DNA of 37,560 nucleotides from Nitrososphaerota archaeon. Lineage in GTDB: Archaea > Thermoproteota > Nitrososphaeria > Nitrososphaerales > Nitrosopumilaceae. The position numbers were made by a program, and so were the translations under genes. Every line of letters begins with the position of its first letter. The first letter of the stretch is position 1. The stretch covers positions 1 to 37,560 of the forward strand of contig JACQCT010000042.1 in the NCBI GenBank assembly GCA_016201435.1, written 5' to 3'. The notes under the pieces were generated by a model. The model was not told the origin of the DNA, ran no database searches, and worked only from the letters and a program-made list of their open reading frames with translations. Below, in pieces: positions 13,437 through 21,525 of the stretch.

Positions 13437-14708
13437 TTGAGTGTGCATTGGAAAGAAACACTTCCTGATTGGTATATTAAAAAATACGGACATCAACCAT
13501 GTGTTAACATCGGTACTGCTGGACACGTGGATCATGGAAAAACAACACTTATCCAAGCTCTTACTGGCATTTGGACCAGTGCACATAGCGAGGAACTAAA
13601 ACGTGGAATCACTATTAGAGTTGGTTATGCTGATGCCGCATTTTACAAATGTAAAAACTGTCAACCTCCTTTAGGATATTCAGTTACACCAAAATGTAAT
13701 AACTGCGGAAAGGAAAGTGAATTAACAAGGGTAGTAAGTTTTGTGGATAGCCCGGGTCATGAAAGTTTAATGGCAAACATGCTTTCAGGCTCAGCATTAA
13801 TTGATGGTGCTTTACTTGTAATAGCAGCAAATGAAAAAGTACCACAACCACAAACTAAAGAGCATCTACTTGCGCTACAGACACTTGGAATTCAACAAAT
13901 TGTGATTGCACAAAACAAAGCAGATCTAGTTTCATACGAAGATGCAATGACAAATTATTCTGATATTGTAAAATTTGTTAAAGGCACTAATGCTATAAAA
14001 GCACCGATAATTCCAATCTCTGCACAATCAAAACTTAACATTGATGCATTAATAGGTGCTATAGAATCTACGATTGAAACTCCAAAAAGAGATGAGTCAA
14101 AACCAACTGTAATGCATGTGTTACGTTCATTTGATGTTAACAAACCTGGCACTAAAATAAAGAGCATAAAAGGTGGTGTAATAGGAGGAAGTGTGATTCA
14201 AGGATATTTCAAAGTGGGAGACGAAATTGAGATAAAACCTGGTCTTGCTAACGAGAAAAATGGTAGCTATGAACCAATCATAACAGAAATCTCTTCTCTT
14301 GGAACTGGTGCAGGACTTGTAGACGAAGTCAAACCTGGTGGTTTAGTTGCAATAGGTACAAAACTTGATCCATCAATGACACGAAGTGATTCACTTATTG
14401 GTTCTGTTATTGGAAAACCAAGTACATTGCCAGAAAATTCTTCTACTGCAAAACTAGAGATAAACCTCTTTGATACTGCGGTCGGCTCAGCTGATGAAAT
14501 AAAAGTTTCATCTGTACAAGTAGGTGAATCATTAAGACTCAGTGTAGGAACTGCCCCTGTTCTTTCAAAAGTAACCAGTGTAAGAGGCGAAAGAATAGAT
14601 GTACAATTCAGAAGACCAGTCTGTCTATTTGAAAAAGGTAGGGTAGCGATAAGTAGAAGAATTCAAGAAAGATGGAGACTAATTGGAGCAGGTGTTGTAG
14701 TTGGTTGA
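13437..14708 (+). CDS. eif2g: Translation initiation factor aIF2 subunit gamma
   Basis: GTPase core of the heterotrimer that delivers initiator Met-tRNA to the small subunit. In 423 residues: G1 GHVDHGKT (29-36), a zinc knuckle with Cys72, 75, 87 and 90, G3 DSPGH (104-108), G4 NKAD (160-163), then two beta-barrel domains (for example KIKSIKGGVIGGSVIQG). The C-terminus ends with the usual RRIQERWRLIGAG. The start is TTG 13437 (GTG 13443 is also possible). The alpha subunit is elsewhere in this window (18785-19585); beta is not in the window. It overlaps the PIN gene by 8 nt. Confidence 0.97.
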   Translation: MSVHWKETLPDWYIKKYGHQPCVNIGTAGHVDHGKTTLIQALTGIWTSAHSEELKRGITIRVGYADAAFYKCKNCQPPLGYSVTPKCNNCGKESELTRVVSFVDSPGHESLMANMLSGSALIDGALLVIAANEKVPQPQTKEHLLALQTLGIQQIVIAQNKADLVSYEDAMTNYSDIVKFVKGTNAIKAPIIPISAQSKLNIDALIGAIESTIETPKRDESKPTVMHVLRSFDVNKPGTKIKSIKGGVIGGSVIQGYFKVGDEIEIKPGLANEKNGSYEPIITEISSLGTGAGLVDEVKPGGLVAIGTKLDPSMTRSDSLIGSVIGKPSTLPENSSTAKLEINLFDTAVGSADEIKVSSVQVGESLRLSVGTAPVLSKVTSVRGERIDVQFRRPVCLFEKGRVAISRRIQERWRLIGAGVVVG

Positions 14709-15080
14709 AGTTATCTGTGACACTAGTTTTTTAATGATTCTTGCATCAAAAAATGTCAAAAACATTTCAAATCTTGATACTGAGATTGGAGCAATTGAAT
14801 TTACCGTTCCTGATATGGTTATAAGTGAACTTGAAAGACTTTCAAAAGATGCGAATCTTAAAAAAAAACTTCCGCTATTAATGCACTAAAAATAGTAAAA
14901 AATTTCAAAAAAATTTCAATTTCAGGAAGTGATGTAGATGATGCTTTGGTATCATATGTGAGGGAACATCATGGAATCATAGCAACGGTAGATGTGGAAT
15001 TGAAAAAAAGAATAAAATTTTTTGGATCTGTCATTTCTTTATCTAATGATAAAATTGTTCTTGAACCAAGTAAGATTTAA
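14701..15080 (+). pseudogene. PIN-domain ribonuclease gene split by a frameshift in an A9 run
   Basis: The reading frame starts at TTG 14701, inside the end of eif2g, and encodes a PIN-domain N-terminus (VICDTSFLM, with the first catalytic Asp; later VISELERL). It stops at 14889. Just before that, at 14860-14868, lies a run of nine A. Adding one base there restores one continuous 126-residue protein that continues TSAINALKIVKNF, then SDVDDALVSYVREH and ATVDVELKKRIKFFG, supplying the missing acidic residues, and ends at 15080. Archaea often carry a Fcf1/Utp24-like PIN gene beside aIF2 gamma. The break could be a sequencing error, a true mutation or polymerase/ribosome slippage on A9. The second half still looks coding, arguing against old decay. 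Confidence 0.85.
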
Positions 15081-15106
15081 CTTTAACAAAAATTATTATC
15101 TAAAGC

Positions 15107-15763
15107 ATGTTTGAATACAAGGGAATTAAAATACGATGGTATGGTCACGATACCTTTACACTAGAAAAGTCAATTACCATTTGTATAGATCCGTACAAAT
15201 TATCGAAATCTATTAGCCCAGATATTATACTAATATCACATAATCATTTTGATCATATGAGCTTAGATGATTTAAAAAAAATTTCATCTAATAATGCTAC
15301 AATTATTGCTGCTAAAGAATGCATGGAACAACTTACTAAAATTTCTTCAAAAGAAAAAATCGGTCTTAGTCCAGGACAAGAAAAAATAATAAACAATATC
15401 AAAATCAAAGCTGTTCCTGCATACAACATTGATAAGATTAATCCAGATACACACAAACCATTTCATCCAAAGGAAGACAACAAAATTGGTTATGTTATAA
15501 GTATAGACGAAACATCAATCTATCATACGGGAGACTCGGATCTTATTCCAGAAATGAATGATCTAAAACCAGATGTTTTACTTGTTCCAGTAAGTGGAAC
15601 TTATGTTATGACTGCAAAGGAAGCTGCAAAAGCAGTAGAAAAAATAAAACCAAAAGTAGCAATCCCAATGCATTATGGCACATTAGTTGGTAGTGATGTT
15701 GATGCAAAAGAATTCAAAGATACAGTAAAATTGTGTGAAGTACACATTCTTACAAAAGAGTAA
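15107..15763 (+). CDS. UPF0173-type metallo-beta-lactamase-fold hydrolase
   Basis: A 218-residue MBL-fold protein of the YcfC/UPF0173 (UlaG-like) group. Motifs: the N-terminal segment IKIRWYGHDTFTL, the metal motif SHNHFDHM (SHxHxDH type), YHTGDSD supplying the bridging Asp, and a late IPMHYGT with the last His ligand. No signal peptide is present. Family members hydrolyse phosphodiesters, lactones or related bonds, and the substrate is not predictable here. It sits 26 nt after the PIN gene and 28 nt before aglB, all in one direction. Confidence 0.88.
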   Translation: MFEYKGIKIRWYGHDTFTLEKSITICIDPYKLSKSISPDIILISHNHFDHMSLDDLKKISSNNATIIAAKECMEQLTKISSKEKIGLSPGQEKIINNIKIKAVPAYNIDKINPDTHKPFHPKEDNKIGYVISIDETSIYHTGDSDLIPEMNDLKPDVLLVPVSGTYVMTAKEAAKAVEKIKPKVAIPMHYGTLVGSDVDAKEFKDTVKLCEVHILTKE

Positions 15764-15791
15764 TAAGCAGAGTAAATTTCACACATTTTAG

Positions 15792-18566
15792 TTGATTTCA
15801 AACCTCAAATTATTTAAAGTTGGAACATTTGAGTTTCATCTACATCATCTTCTGATTATTGGGATTCTAGCAATTTCATTTTCTATTTCTGTCATGGTAC
15901 GTTCCCAAGCAGCTGATTATGGTTTTCAATTAAATGAATTTGATCCTTTCTTTAACTTTAGAGCAACACAATATCTTTTAGATCATGGTGTAAACGCTTA
16001 CGTCCACTGGCATGATGACATGAGCTGGTACCCAAATGGTAGAGATGTCTATTCAACATCTCAAGTTCCTTTGCATTTTACAGCAGCGTTTTTATACAAA
16101 ATTTTTGGAGCTGGTTCCAGTCTTTATGATTTTACAATAATATTTCCTGTTGTTTTTGGTTCACTCACAGTCATTATCGTATTTGCACTTGTGAGAGTTA
16201 TTGGTGGTACAACAGCAGGTCTTTTTGCATCACTATTTTTTGCATTATCTCCGCCAATAATAGTAAGAGGAACAATTGGATGGTTCAAATCAGAACCACT
16301 TGGACTTTTTTATGGCCTCCTAGGGCTATACCTATTTCTTAGTGGATTAAAATCACAAAACCGCAAGATTGCTTTTGGAAAATTAATTGGTGGAGGCTTG
16401 TTTTTAGCTATTGGTTTTGCTTCATGGGGTGGTGTTGAATTCTTCCTTATGCCGTTAGCATTATTCATTGTCATTCTTCCATTTATCAGAAAAGATCACA
16501 AATTCTTGCTATGGGCCATACCTCTCTTTGTAGCTGTGACACTAGTAGTTTCTGGTGGATTTGCAAGACCCGGAATTAGTTTTGTATTAGGACTACGTGG
16601 ATTTGCACTCATTGGACCCACAATATTTCTTGTTGTAATGATATTTGTTCAGAAATTTAGCAGGGAAGGAACAGCATTACGTAATAGCTTGGCAATTTTA
16701 GGAGGATCTATTATAGCTGGTATTGCAATAATTTCATCAAATATTCTTCATGCACCAAGCTTTCGTTATCTTAATGCAATAAATCCATTCCTTACATCTC
16801 ATGATGCTCTGGTTGATTCTGTTGCAGAACATGCTACGCCAAATCTTACTCAAAACTTTACCTATTTTTCAGTTCTTATGTTATTTGCTGGCTTGGGAAT
16901 TTGGCTTATTTTTAGAAAGAAATCTGAGAATCAAAATTCTTTACCAATAGGAATTAAAAATGAAATGACGGTCTTTGCTTTAATTATTGGTATTATTGGA
17001 GCTTATGCAGGAGGAACTTTTGCAAGATTAGATCTCCTTACCGCTACTTCTGTCATCATACTTGCATCAATTGGATTAGCAGTCATAACGTCTGAAATCT
17101 TAAAGAAACGAACACAAATAATAACACCTGAAATCTCAAAGAAAGGATCACAAGGAAAAGCATCTGATAATTCAAAGAAAGGAACAACACAAAGCAAAAA
17201 ATCAACCAATGCTTTAGGAATGATTGCAAGTATATCATACGTAGTCATTATAGTGACTTTACTTTTGGTACCGACTATTTACCCAGCAAATGGAAACTGG
17301 GTTACAGGCACCAAATCTCCTCCAACTATTCTTAATGGTGGTTCCAATTATGCAATTTCCACTGATGACTGGCCAGCCACTATGGATTGGATAAAAAATA
17401 ACACTCCAACAAACTCGGTTGTAGCGTCGTGGTGGGATTATGGGTATTGGATTCAAACATTGGGAGGAAGGACAACACTTGCAGATAATGCAACTTTGTC
17501 AACAAGCGTAATCGCTAAAATTGCACAAATATTCCTAAGTTCTCCTGATGAGGCGTGGAAAATGTTACATGATTGGGGTGCTAATTATGTCCTTGTATAT
17601 GTAGTAGGACAAGAATTTTCTTCAAACGGACAAACTCTTTACGTACTAGGTGGTGGCGGAGATGAAAGCAAAAAACAATGGTTTATGAGAATTGCAGGGG
17701 CAGATTCATCAAAGTTTCTCCAAGGTGATCAATTTACGCCAACTGATTATTTCTGGCAAAACACTTTGTTAGGAAAAATGTTTCCATTTACACCAGTGAC
17801 TTATTTTGATCCAAATACTCATGTACAATCAGCCACTTATCAATCTGGATACATTGCTGTTTATTCTAAAACAATCAAGTATCCAGTAGATGGTAATGGT
17901 CCACTAAAGCTTGTCTACTCCTCACCAAGTCTTAATAGCAATAGTTCTGGAATTATTTCAGGAGTTTTACTATATCAAGTAAATCCAAACTATGTACCGG
18001 AGACAAGTAATACAAATCAAGAGATAACACCTCAAGTTAATTCTACAAATGTAAGCCCAACGAGTGTGAATCCAACGAGTGATGTAGGTGTCATTTCTAC
18101 AAAGTATGGGAACATTGTCATTAAATTCAGAGATGATGTTGCTCCAAAAACTGTAGCAAACTTTGAAAAACTTGCAAAATCTGGATTTTATGATGGAACA
18201 ATATTTCATAGAATAATTCCAGGTTTTGTTATTCAAGGCGGTGACCCAAATACGAAAAATGGCTCACGTGATACTTGGGGAACAGGTGACGCAGGATATA
18301 CAATTCCACCTGAATTTAGCACTCTTAAACATGTAAAATACATGGTATCAATGGCACGTGGCCCTAGCATTAACAGTGCAAGCTCTCAATTTTTCATAAT
18401 GCTTGGTGATGCTCCAAATTTAGATGGTAAGTATACGATATTTGGCCAAGTGATTTCAGGACAAGATGTAGTTGATAAAATTGGAGCGATTAAAACAGAT
18501 CCATCTACAGACCAACCATTAGATCCTGAGGAAGCACGTATGAGTACAGTGGTCATTCAATCTTAA
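15792..18566 (+). CDS. aglB: Oligosaccharyltransferase STT3/AglB fused to a C-terminal cyclophilin-type PPIase
   Basis: A 924-residue membrane protein. Residues 1 to about 500 are multi-spanning (first TM about 20-36). They include EFDPFFN (49-55), the first acidic loop motif of STT3, and a KSEPLGLFYG segment. The extracytoplasmic part has the catalytic signature WWDYG at 547-551. Oligosaccharyltransferases move lipid-linked glycans to Asn in sequons, here probably S-layer and surface proteins. A Ser/Thr/Asn linker with N-S-T and N-V-S sequons leads to a cyclophilin domain (about 764-924) with FHRIIPGF (Arg807 equivalent to the catalytic Arg), QGGDP and SQFFIML. It should therefore isomerise prolyl bonds outside the membrane. 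A Lys-rich three-unit repeat precedes the last TM of the membrane part. The start is TTG. Confidence 0.93.
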   Translation: MISNLKLFKVGTFEFHLHHLLIIGILAISFSISVMVRSQAADYGFQLNEFDPFFNFRATQYLLDHGVNAYVHWHDDMSWYPNGRDVYSTSQVPLHFTAAFLYKIFGAGSSLYDFTIIFPVVFGSLTVIIVFALVRVIGGTTAGLFASLFFALSPPIIVRGTIGWFKSEPLGLFYGLLGLYLFLSGLKSQNRKIAFGKLIGGGLFLAIGFASWGGVEFFLMPLALFIVILPFIRKDHKFLLWAIPLFVAVTLVVSGGFARPGISFVLGLRGFALIGPTIFLVVMIFVQKFSREGTALRNSLAILGGSIIAGIAIISSNILHAPSFRYLNAINPFLTSHDALVDSVAEHATPNLTQNFTYFSVLMLFAGLGIWLIFRKKSENQNSLPIGIKNEMTVFALIIGIIGAYAGGTFARLDLLTATSVIILASIGLAVITSEILKKRTQIITPEISKKGSQGKASDNSKKGTTQSKKSTNALGMIASISYVVIIVTLLLVPTIYPANGNWVTGTKSPPTILNGGSNYAISTDDWPATMDWIKNNTPTNSVVASWWDYGYWIQTLGGRTTLADNATLSTSVIAKIAQIFLSSPDEAWKMLHDWGANYVLVYVVGQEFSSNGQTLYVLGGGGDESKKQWFMRIAGADSSKFLQGDQFTPTDYFWQNTLLGKMFPFTPVTYFDPNTHVQSATYQSGYIAVYSKTIKYPVDGNGPLKLVYSSPSLNSNSSGIISGVLLYQVNPNYVPETSNTNQEITPQVNSTNVSPTSVNPTSDVGVISTKYGNIVIKFRDDVAPKTVANFEKLAKSGFYDGTIFHRIIPGFVIQGGDPNTKNGSRDTWGTGDAGYTIPPEFSTLKHVKYMVSMARGPSINSASSQFFIMLGDAPNLDGKYTIFGQVISGQDVVDKIGAIKTDPSTDQPLDPEEARMSTVVIQS
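17091..17198 (+). repeat. Three 36-bp tandem repeats inside aglB
   Basis: Diverged copies begin at about 17092, 17128 and 17164 (CTGAAATCT, CTGAAATCT, CTGATAATT, each followed by a AAAGAAA block), a period of exactly 36 bp. They encode 12-residue units (SEILKKRTQIIT, PEISKKGSQGKA, SDNSKKGTTQSK) in a Lys-rich loop before a TM segment. Confidence 0.75.
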
Positions 18567-18626
18567 GAGACAAAATCTACAATATCTCCTACAAACAAAT
18601 CCTCAACTGATTAGATACAAAATAAG

Positions 18627-18782
18627 TTACTTGTAACGATCAGAAATTCTATATCTTGCATATTTGTCATCTGGAGAATATTTTCCAGGATGAACTGTTA
18701 CAGTTTTGTTACTACATTTTGAGCAATCTTCTTTTAGCGTATATCGTTTACAATCAGGACACTTACGCATCTGAAATCGCAT
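18627..18782 (-). CDS. nop10: H/ACA ribonucleoprotein component Nop10
   Basis: On the minus strand ATG 18782 encodes 51 residues, MRFQMRKCPDCKRYTLKEDC and onward, ending KYARYRISDRYK. The two Cys pairs (C8/C11 and C20/C23) form the archaeal Nop10 zinc ribbon, and HPGKYSPDDKYARYR matches the linear segment that packs on Cbf5. Nop10 is needed for RNA-guided pseudouridylation. It starts 2 nt after the eif2a stop; this eif2a-nop10 pair is a well-known archaeal operon, which supports the call. Confidence 0.95.
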   Translation of the reverse strand: MRFQMRKCPDCKRYTLKEDCSKCSNKTVTVHPGKYSPDDKYARYRISDRYK

Positions 18783-18784
18783 GT

Positions 18785-19585
18785 TTATCCCTCACGTGTT
18801 TTCTTTGATTCTTCCCTAGTAAATTTGAAGGTACCACCTTTCTTTTCTATGGCATCTTGAATTTCTGAAAGAATCGGTTTTAGTTCTTTTTCAGCTGTCT
18901 TGAAATTTTGAGCAGAAACAGTCACTCTGTATTTTGGAGCCCCGATGTAGATTATCTCTACATTGACTCCTTTATTTTCAACAGCATCAAGAAGTGCTTT
19001 TTTTATGATTTCAACGCCATTAGGTTTGGTACATGTGATCTCTAATACGCCACGTATCTCGACATGGGGTACTTGGATCTTTGAACTGATTTCTTCTATC
19101 GTTTTTAGCACTTTGGTAGACAGATTAAGACCATCAAGAACGATAATTCCCTTTGATACTATTTCTGAAAAGGCATCATAAACAGAATTAAACTTGTTTA
19201 TTAGGGATTCTTCTATTTTTTCAGCTTCTGTTTGAGAAAGTTCTGCTTTTGTTTTTAAACTGTCAAGAAGGACTTTTTCTTTTTCTTTCTTTTTTAATTC
19301 AAGAAGCTTTTTCTTTTTCTGATCACTTGAAATTTGTTTTAATGATAAATCAATTTCAGATCTTGATGTATTTATTCGTTTTACTAATAATACTTTTTTC
19401 TCTCCAACTTTGAGAAACTTTTCTACATGTCTAATCCAACCGGTTGCAATTTCTGATATGTGCAAAAATCCCTGAATGTTATTATATTCATCAAGAGTGA
19501 CATACGCTCCCTGATCCATGATTCTTGTAACTGTGGCAACAACAATTTCGCCAACCTCTGGGAGTTCTTGGACAGCTGTAGTCAT
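18785..19585 (-). CDS. eif2a: Translation initiation factor aIF2 subunit alpha
   Basis: A 266-residue subunit of the initiator-tRNA delivery complex. The N-terminal S1 OB-fold spans about residues 10-85 (VGEIVVATVTRIMDQGAYVTL, GFLHISEIATGWIRHV). A helical domain with a long Lys/Glu-rich helix follows, and then the C-terminal alpha-beta domain that contacts gamma (VEIIYIGAPKYRVTVSAQNF). ATG 19585 has a TATA-like box (about 19607-19616) 27 nt upstream. It is cotranscribed with nop10. Confidence 0.96.
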   Translation of the reverse strand: MTTAVQELPEVGEIVVATVTRIMDQGAYVTLDEYNNIQGFLHISEIATGWIRHVEKFLKVGEKKVLLVKRINTSRSEIDLSLKQISSDQKKKKLLELKKKEKEKVLLDSLKTKAELSQTEAEKIEESLINKFNSVYDAFSEIVSKGIIVLDGLNLSTKVLKTIEEISSKIQVPHVEIRGVLEITCTKPNGVEIIKKALLDAVENKGVNVEIIYIGAPKYRVTVSAQNFKTAEKELKPILSEIQDAIEKKGGTFKFTREESKKTREG

Positions 19586-19624
19586 AGTTTTTTAAATTTT
19601 TGTTACGTAATTTAATGTTGCTGG

Positions 19625-20158
19625 TTAGAAATCAATACCTTTCTTGGCTCGAATACCTGCTTTGAAGGGATGTTTTATTTCTCTCATTTCTGTAACAAGA
19701 TCTGCAACTTGTATAATTTCATCTCTCGCATAATTTCCAGTAAGAACCAAATTCAGCTGAGGTGGTTTAGTTTTTATTAAATCTAAAACATCTTCTAATT
19801 TTACTAGATTTAGATTGATTGCATAGTTTATCTCATCAAGTATTATGATATCGTATTTTTCTGATTGAATCTTTTCTTTTGCTATGCGAAGAGCCTCATC
19901 AGAAATTTTTTTATGATCTTCGATTGGACTTTTATCATCCATAATTCCAACAAAACCCTTTCCTATGGCAGTTAACTCAAATTCTGGCTCTAGTCTCTTT
20001 GATGAAGTCATCTCGCCATAGTGCCAAGAACCTTTGATAAATTGGATCATGCAAATTTTGTGATTATATCCCACAGCCCGTAAGGCCATTCCAAGCGCAG
20101 CCGTTGTTTTACCCTTTCCTTTTCCTGTGTATACTATTACAAATCCATCTTTTCCCAT
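19625..20158 (-). CDS. cobO: Corrinoid adenosyltransferase (CobO/CobA/BtuR type)
   Basis: ATP:cob(I)alamin/cob(I)yrinic acid a,c-diamide adenosyltransferase of 177 residues, which attaches the upper 5'-deoxyadenosyl ligand. The P-loop TGKGKGKTTAALG lies at 11-23, followed by CMIQFIKGSWHYGE, IILDEINYA and VLTGNYARDEIIQVADLV, all typical of this family. It lies 39 nt upstream of the eif2a gene on the same strand, and next to the divergent reductase and cbiA genes. With cbiA, cbiC, cbiX, cbiG and cbiD nearby it belongs to a dispersed cobalamin locus. Confidence 0.95.
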   Translation of the reverse strand: MGKDGFVIVYTGKGKGKTTAALGMALRAVGYNHKICMIQFIKGSWHYGEMTSSKRLEPEFELTAIGKGFVGIMDDKSPIEDHKKISDEALRIAKEKIQSEKYDIIILDEINYAINLNLVKLEDVLDLIKTKPPQLNLVLTGNYARDEIIQVADLVTEMREIKHPFKAGIRAKKGIDF

Positions 20159-20266
20159 CCATTTTTGGTTTTAAGTGTGAACTAAAAAGATTCGGATCAA
20201 AACTATCTGTAATTTTGCAACAGAAAATGCGTAGTTTATAATCATCAAAGAAAAAATGTTGATTGT

Positions 20267-21487
20267 TTGACAAGAGAATATGATTTTGATATTGTTATAG
20301 TAGGAGGTGGGCCTGCTGGCCTTTCTGCAGCATGGTCAGCTGCAAAAAAAGGTGTACGTGTAGCTGTACTTGAGCGAGAAGAAGCAATAGGGCATTCAGT
20401 TAGAACAAGTGGCGTTACTTGGATCAAGGAGGCAAAATCTTTTGGAATCCCTTCTGATTGTTATAACCCAATTAGGAATTATTCGTTTTATTCACCAAAT
20501 AATCATGTAACAATAACAGGATCTGAACCTCAAGCTGCAGTCTTGGATGTAAGAAGAACTTATCAGTTTCTTGCATATCAAGCAGCAAATACAGGTGCAG
20601 ATATTTTTGTTAGAACTAATGTGACCAGTATTCTTGAGGAGAATGGAAAGTTGGTGGGAGTCAAGGCTACCTCAATAAAAGACGATCTTGTTTTTCACTC
20701 AAAACTTGTAATAGATGCAAGCGGATTTTATTCAGTAATTGGGAAAAATACTGGTACTGTATCACAATGGAAAAGATTTGGTGTCGGTGCAGAGTTTGAA
20801 GCATATGTTGATAATATTGATCCAGAAACGTGGTATCTCATGGTTGGACAACAATATTCTCCAGCAGGTTATGCTTGGATCTTTCCGTTGGGAAAAAACA
20901 AGGTAAGAATTGGTGTTGGTGTTGGAAAACCAGAGTCACAAATTGATCCAACCCAAAGACTGCTTGAACTAATTGATAAAAAACCAGGTCCGATAGGAGA
21001 TCTTGGTAGAATTGTTCCAATAGAATTTCATTATGGATTGATTCCAAATGAAGGACTAACCCATACTACTATTGCAGATAACCTAATACTGGTTGGCGAT
21101 GCTGCTGGGCAAGCAAACCCGCTTGTCTTGGAAGGAATTCGATATGCAATAGAATTTGGAAGAGTAGCAGGTCAGGTAGGTGCAGAAGCAGTTTTAAAAA
21201 ATGACACATCAAAGGAATCCCTACAACCATACGAAGAAAACTGGAAAAAGGCAATAGGTTCCAAGATAAAAGCCGCAGTCAAAGTGCAAACCAGATGGCT
21301 TGGTTTGTCTGATGAAGAATGGGACAAGGAAATTGCAATAATCCAAGAGCTTTCAGCAGAAGAATTTTTGGATTTTGTAAAAGCTGACTTTAGTATGGGT
21401 AATTTGGTCAAGCTTGCAACACACCATCCAAAACTAGCTGTCAGGCAGCTATTTGATATGGTAAAAAGTATAAGGTCTGAACAGTAA
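20267..21487 (+). CDS. Geranylgeranyl reductase family FAD enzyme
   Basis: A 406-residue flavoprotein likely to saturate the isoprenoid chains of archaeal ether lipids (digeranylgeranylglycerophospholipid reductase), or of a related prenyl compound such as a quinone side chain. The Rossmann motif GGGPAG (13-18) follows YDFDIVIV. The second FAD motif ILVGDAAGQANPL with LEGIRYAIEFGR lies near 273-300. The PxxYxWxFP family motif is seen as SPAGYAWIFPLG. The TTG start at 20267 is preceded by a TTTATA box about 30 nt upstream. cbiA follows after 38 nt. Archaeal genomes often hold several paralogues, so the exact substrate is uncertain. Confidence 0.87.
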   Translation: MTREYDFDIVIVGGGPAGLSAAWSAAKKGVRVAVLEREEAIGHSVRTSGVTWIKEAKSFGIPSDCYNPIRNYSFYSPNNHVTITGSEPQAAVLDVRRTYQFLAYQAANTGADIFVRTNVTSILEENGKLVGVKATSIKDDLVFHSKLVIDASGFYSVIGKNTGTVSQWKRFGVGAEFEAYVDNIDPETWYLMVGQQYSPAGYAWIFPLGKNKVRIGVGVGKPESQIDPTQRLLELIDKKPGPIGDLGRIVPIEFHYGLIPNEGLTHTTIADNLILVGDAAGQANPLVLEGIRYAIEFGRVAGQVGAEAVLKNDTSKESLQPYEENWKKAIGSKIKAAVKVQTRWLGLSDEEWDKEIAIIQELSAEEFLDFVKADFSMGNLVKLATHHPKLAVRQLFDMVKSIRSEQ

Positions 21488-21494
21488 ACATCCA

Positions 21495-21502
21495 TTTAAA
21501 TA
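21495..21502 (+). promoter_or_regulatory. TATA box for cbiA
   Basis: TTTAAATA is centred 27 nt before the TTG start at 21526, predicting that cbiA can be transcribed on its own as a leaderless mRNA, apart from the upstream reductase. Confidence 0.4.
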
Positions 21503-21525
21503 AAATTCCGTAATATTGTTGAGAA

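Noticed and set aside
17091-17198. CRISPR-like short regular repeat
   Set aside because: The 36-bp period resembles a CRISPR unit length, but there are no distinct spacers, the units are in frame in aglB, and no cas genes are present.
17003-17248. Minus-strand frame of 81 codons within aglB
   Set aside because: Antisense to the strong STT3 coding frame, no family features, no promoter; a shadow of the real gene.
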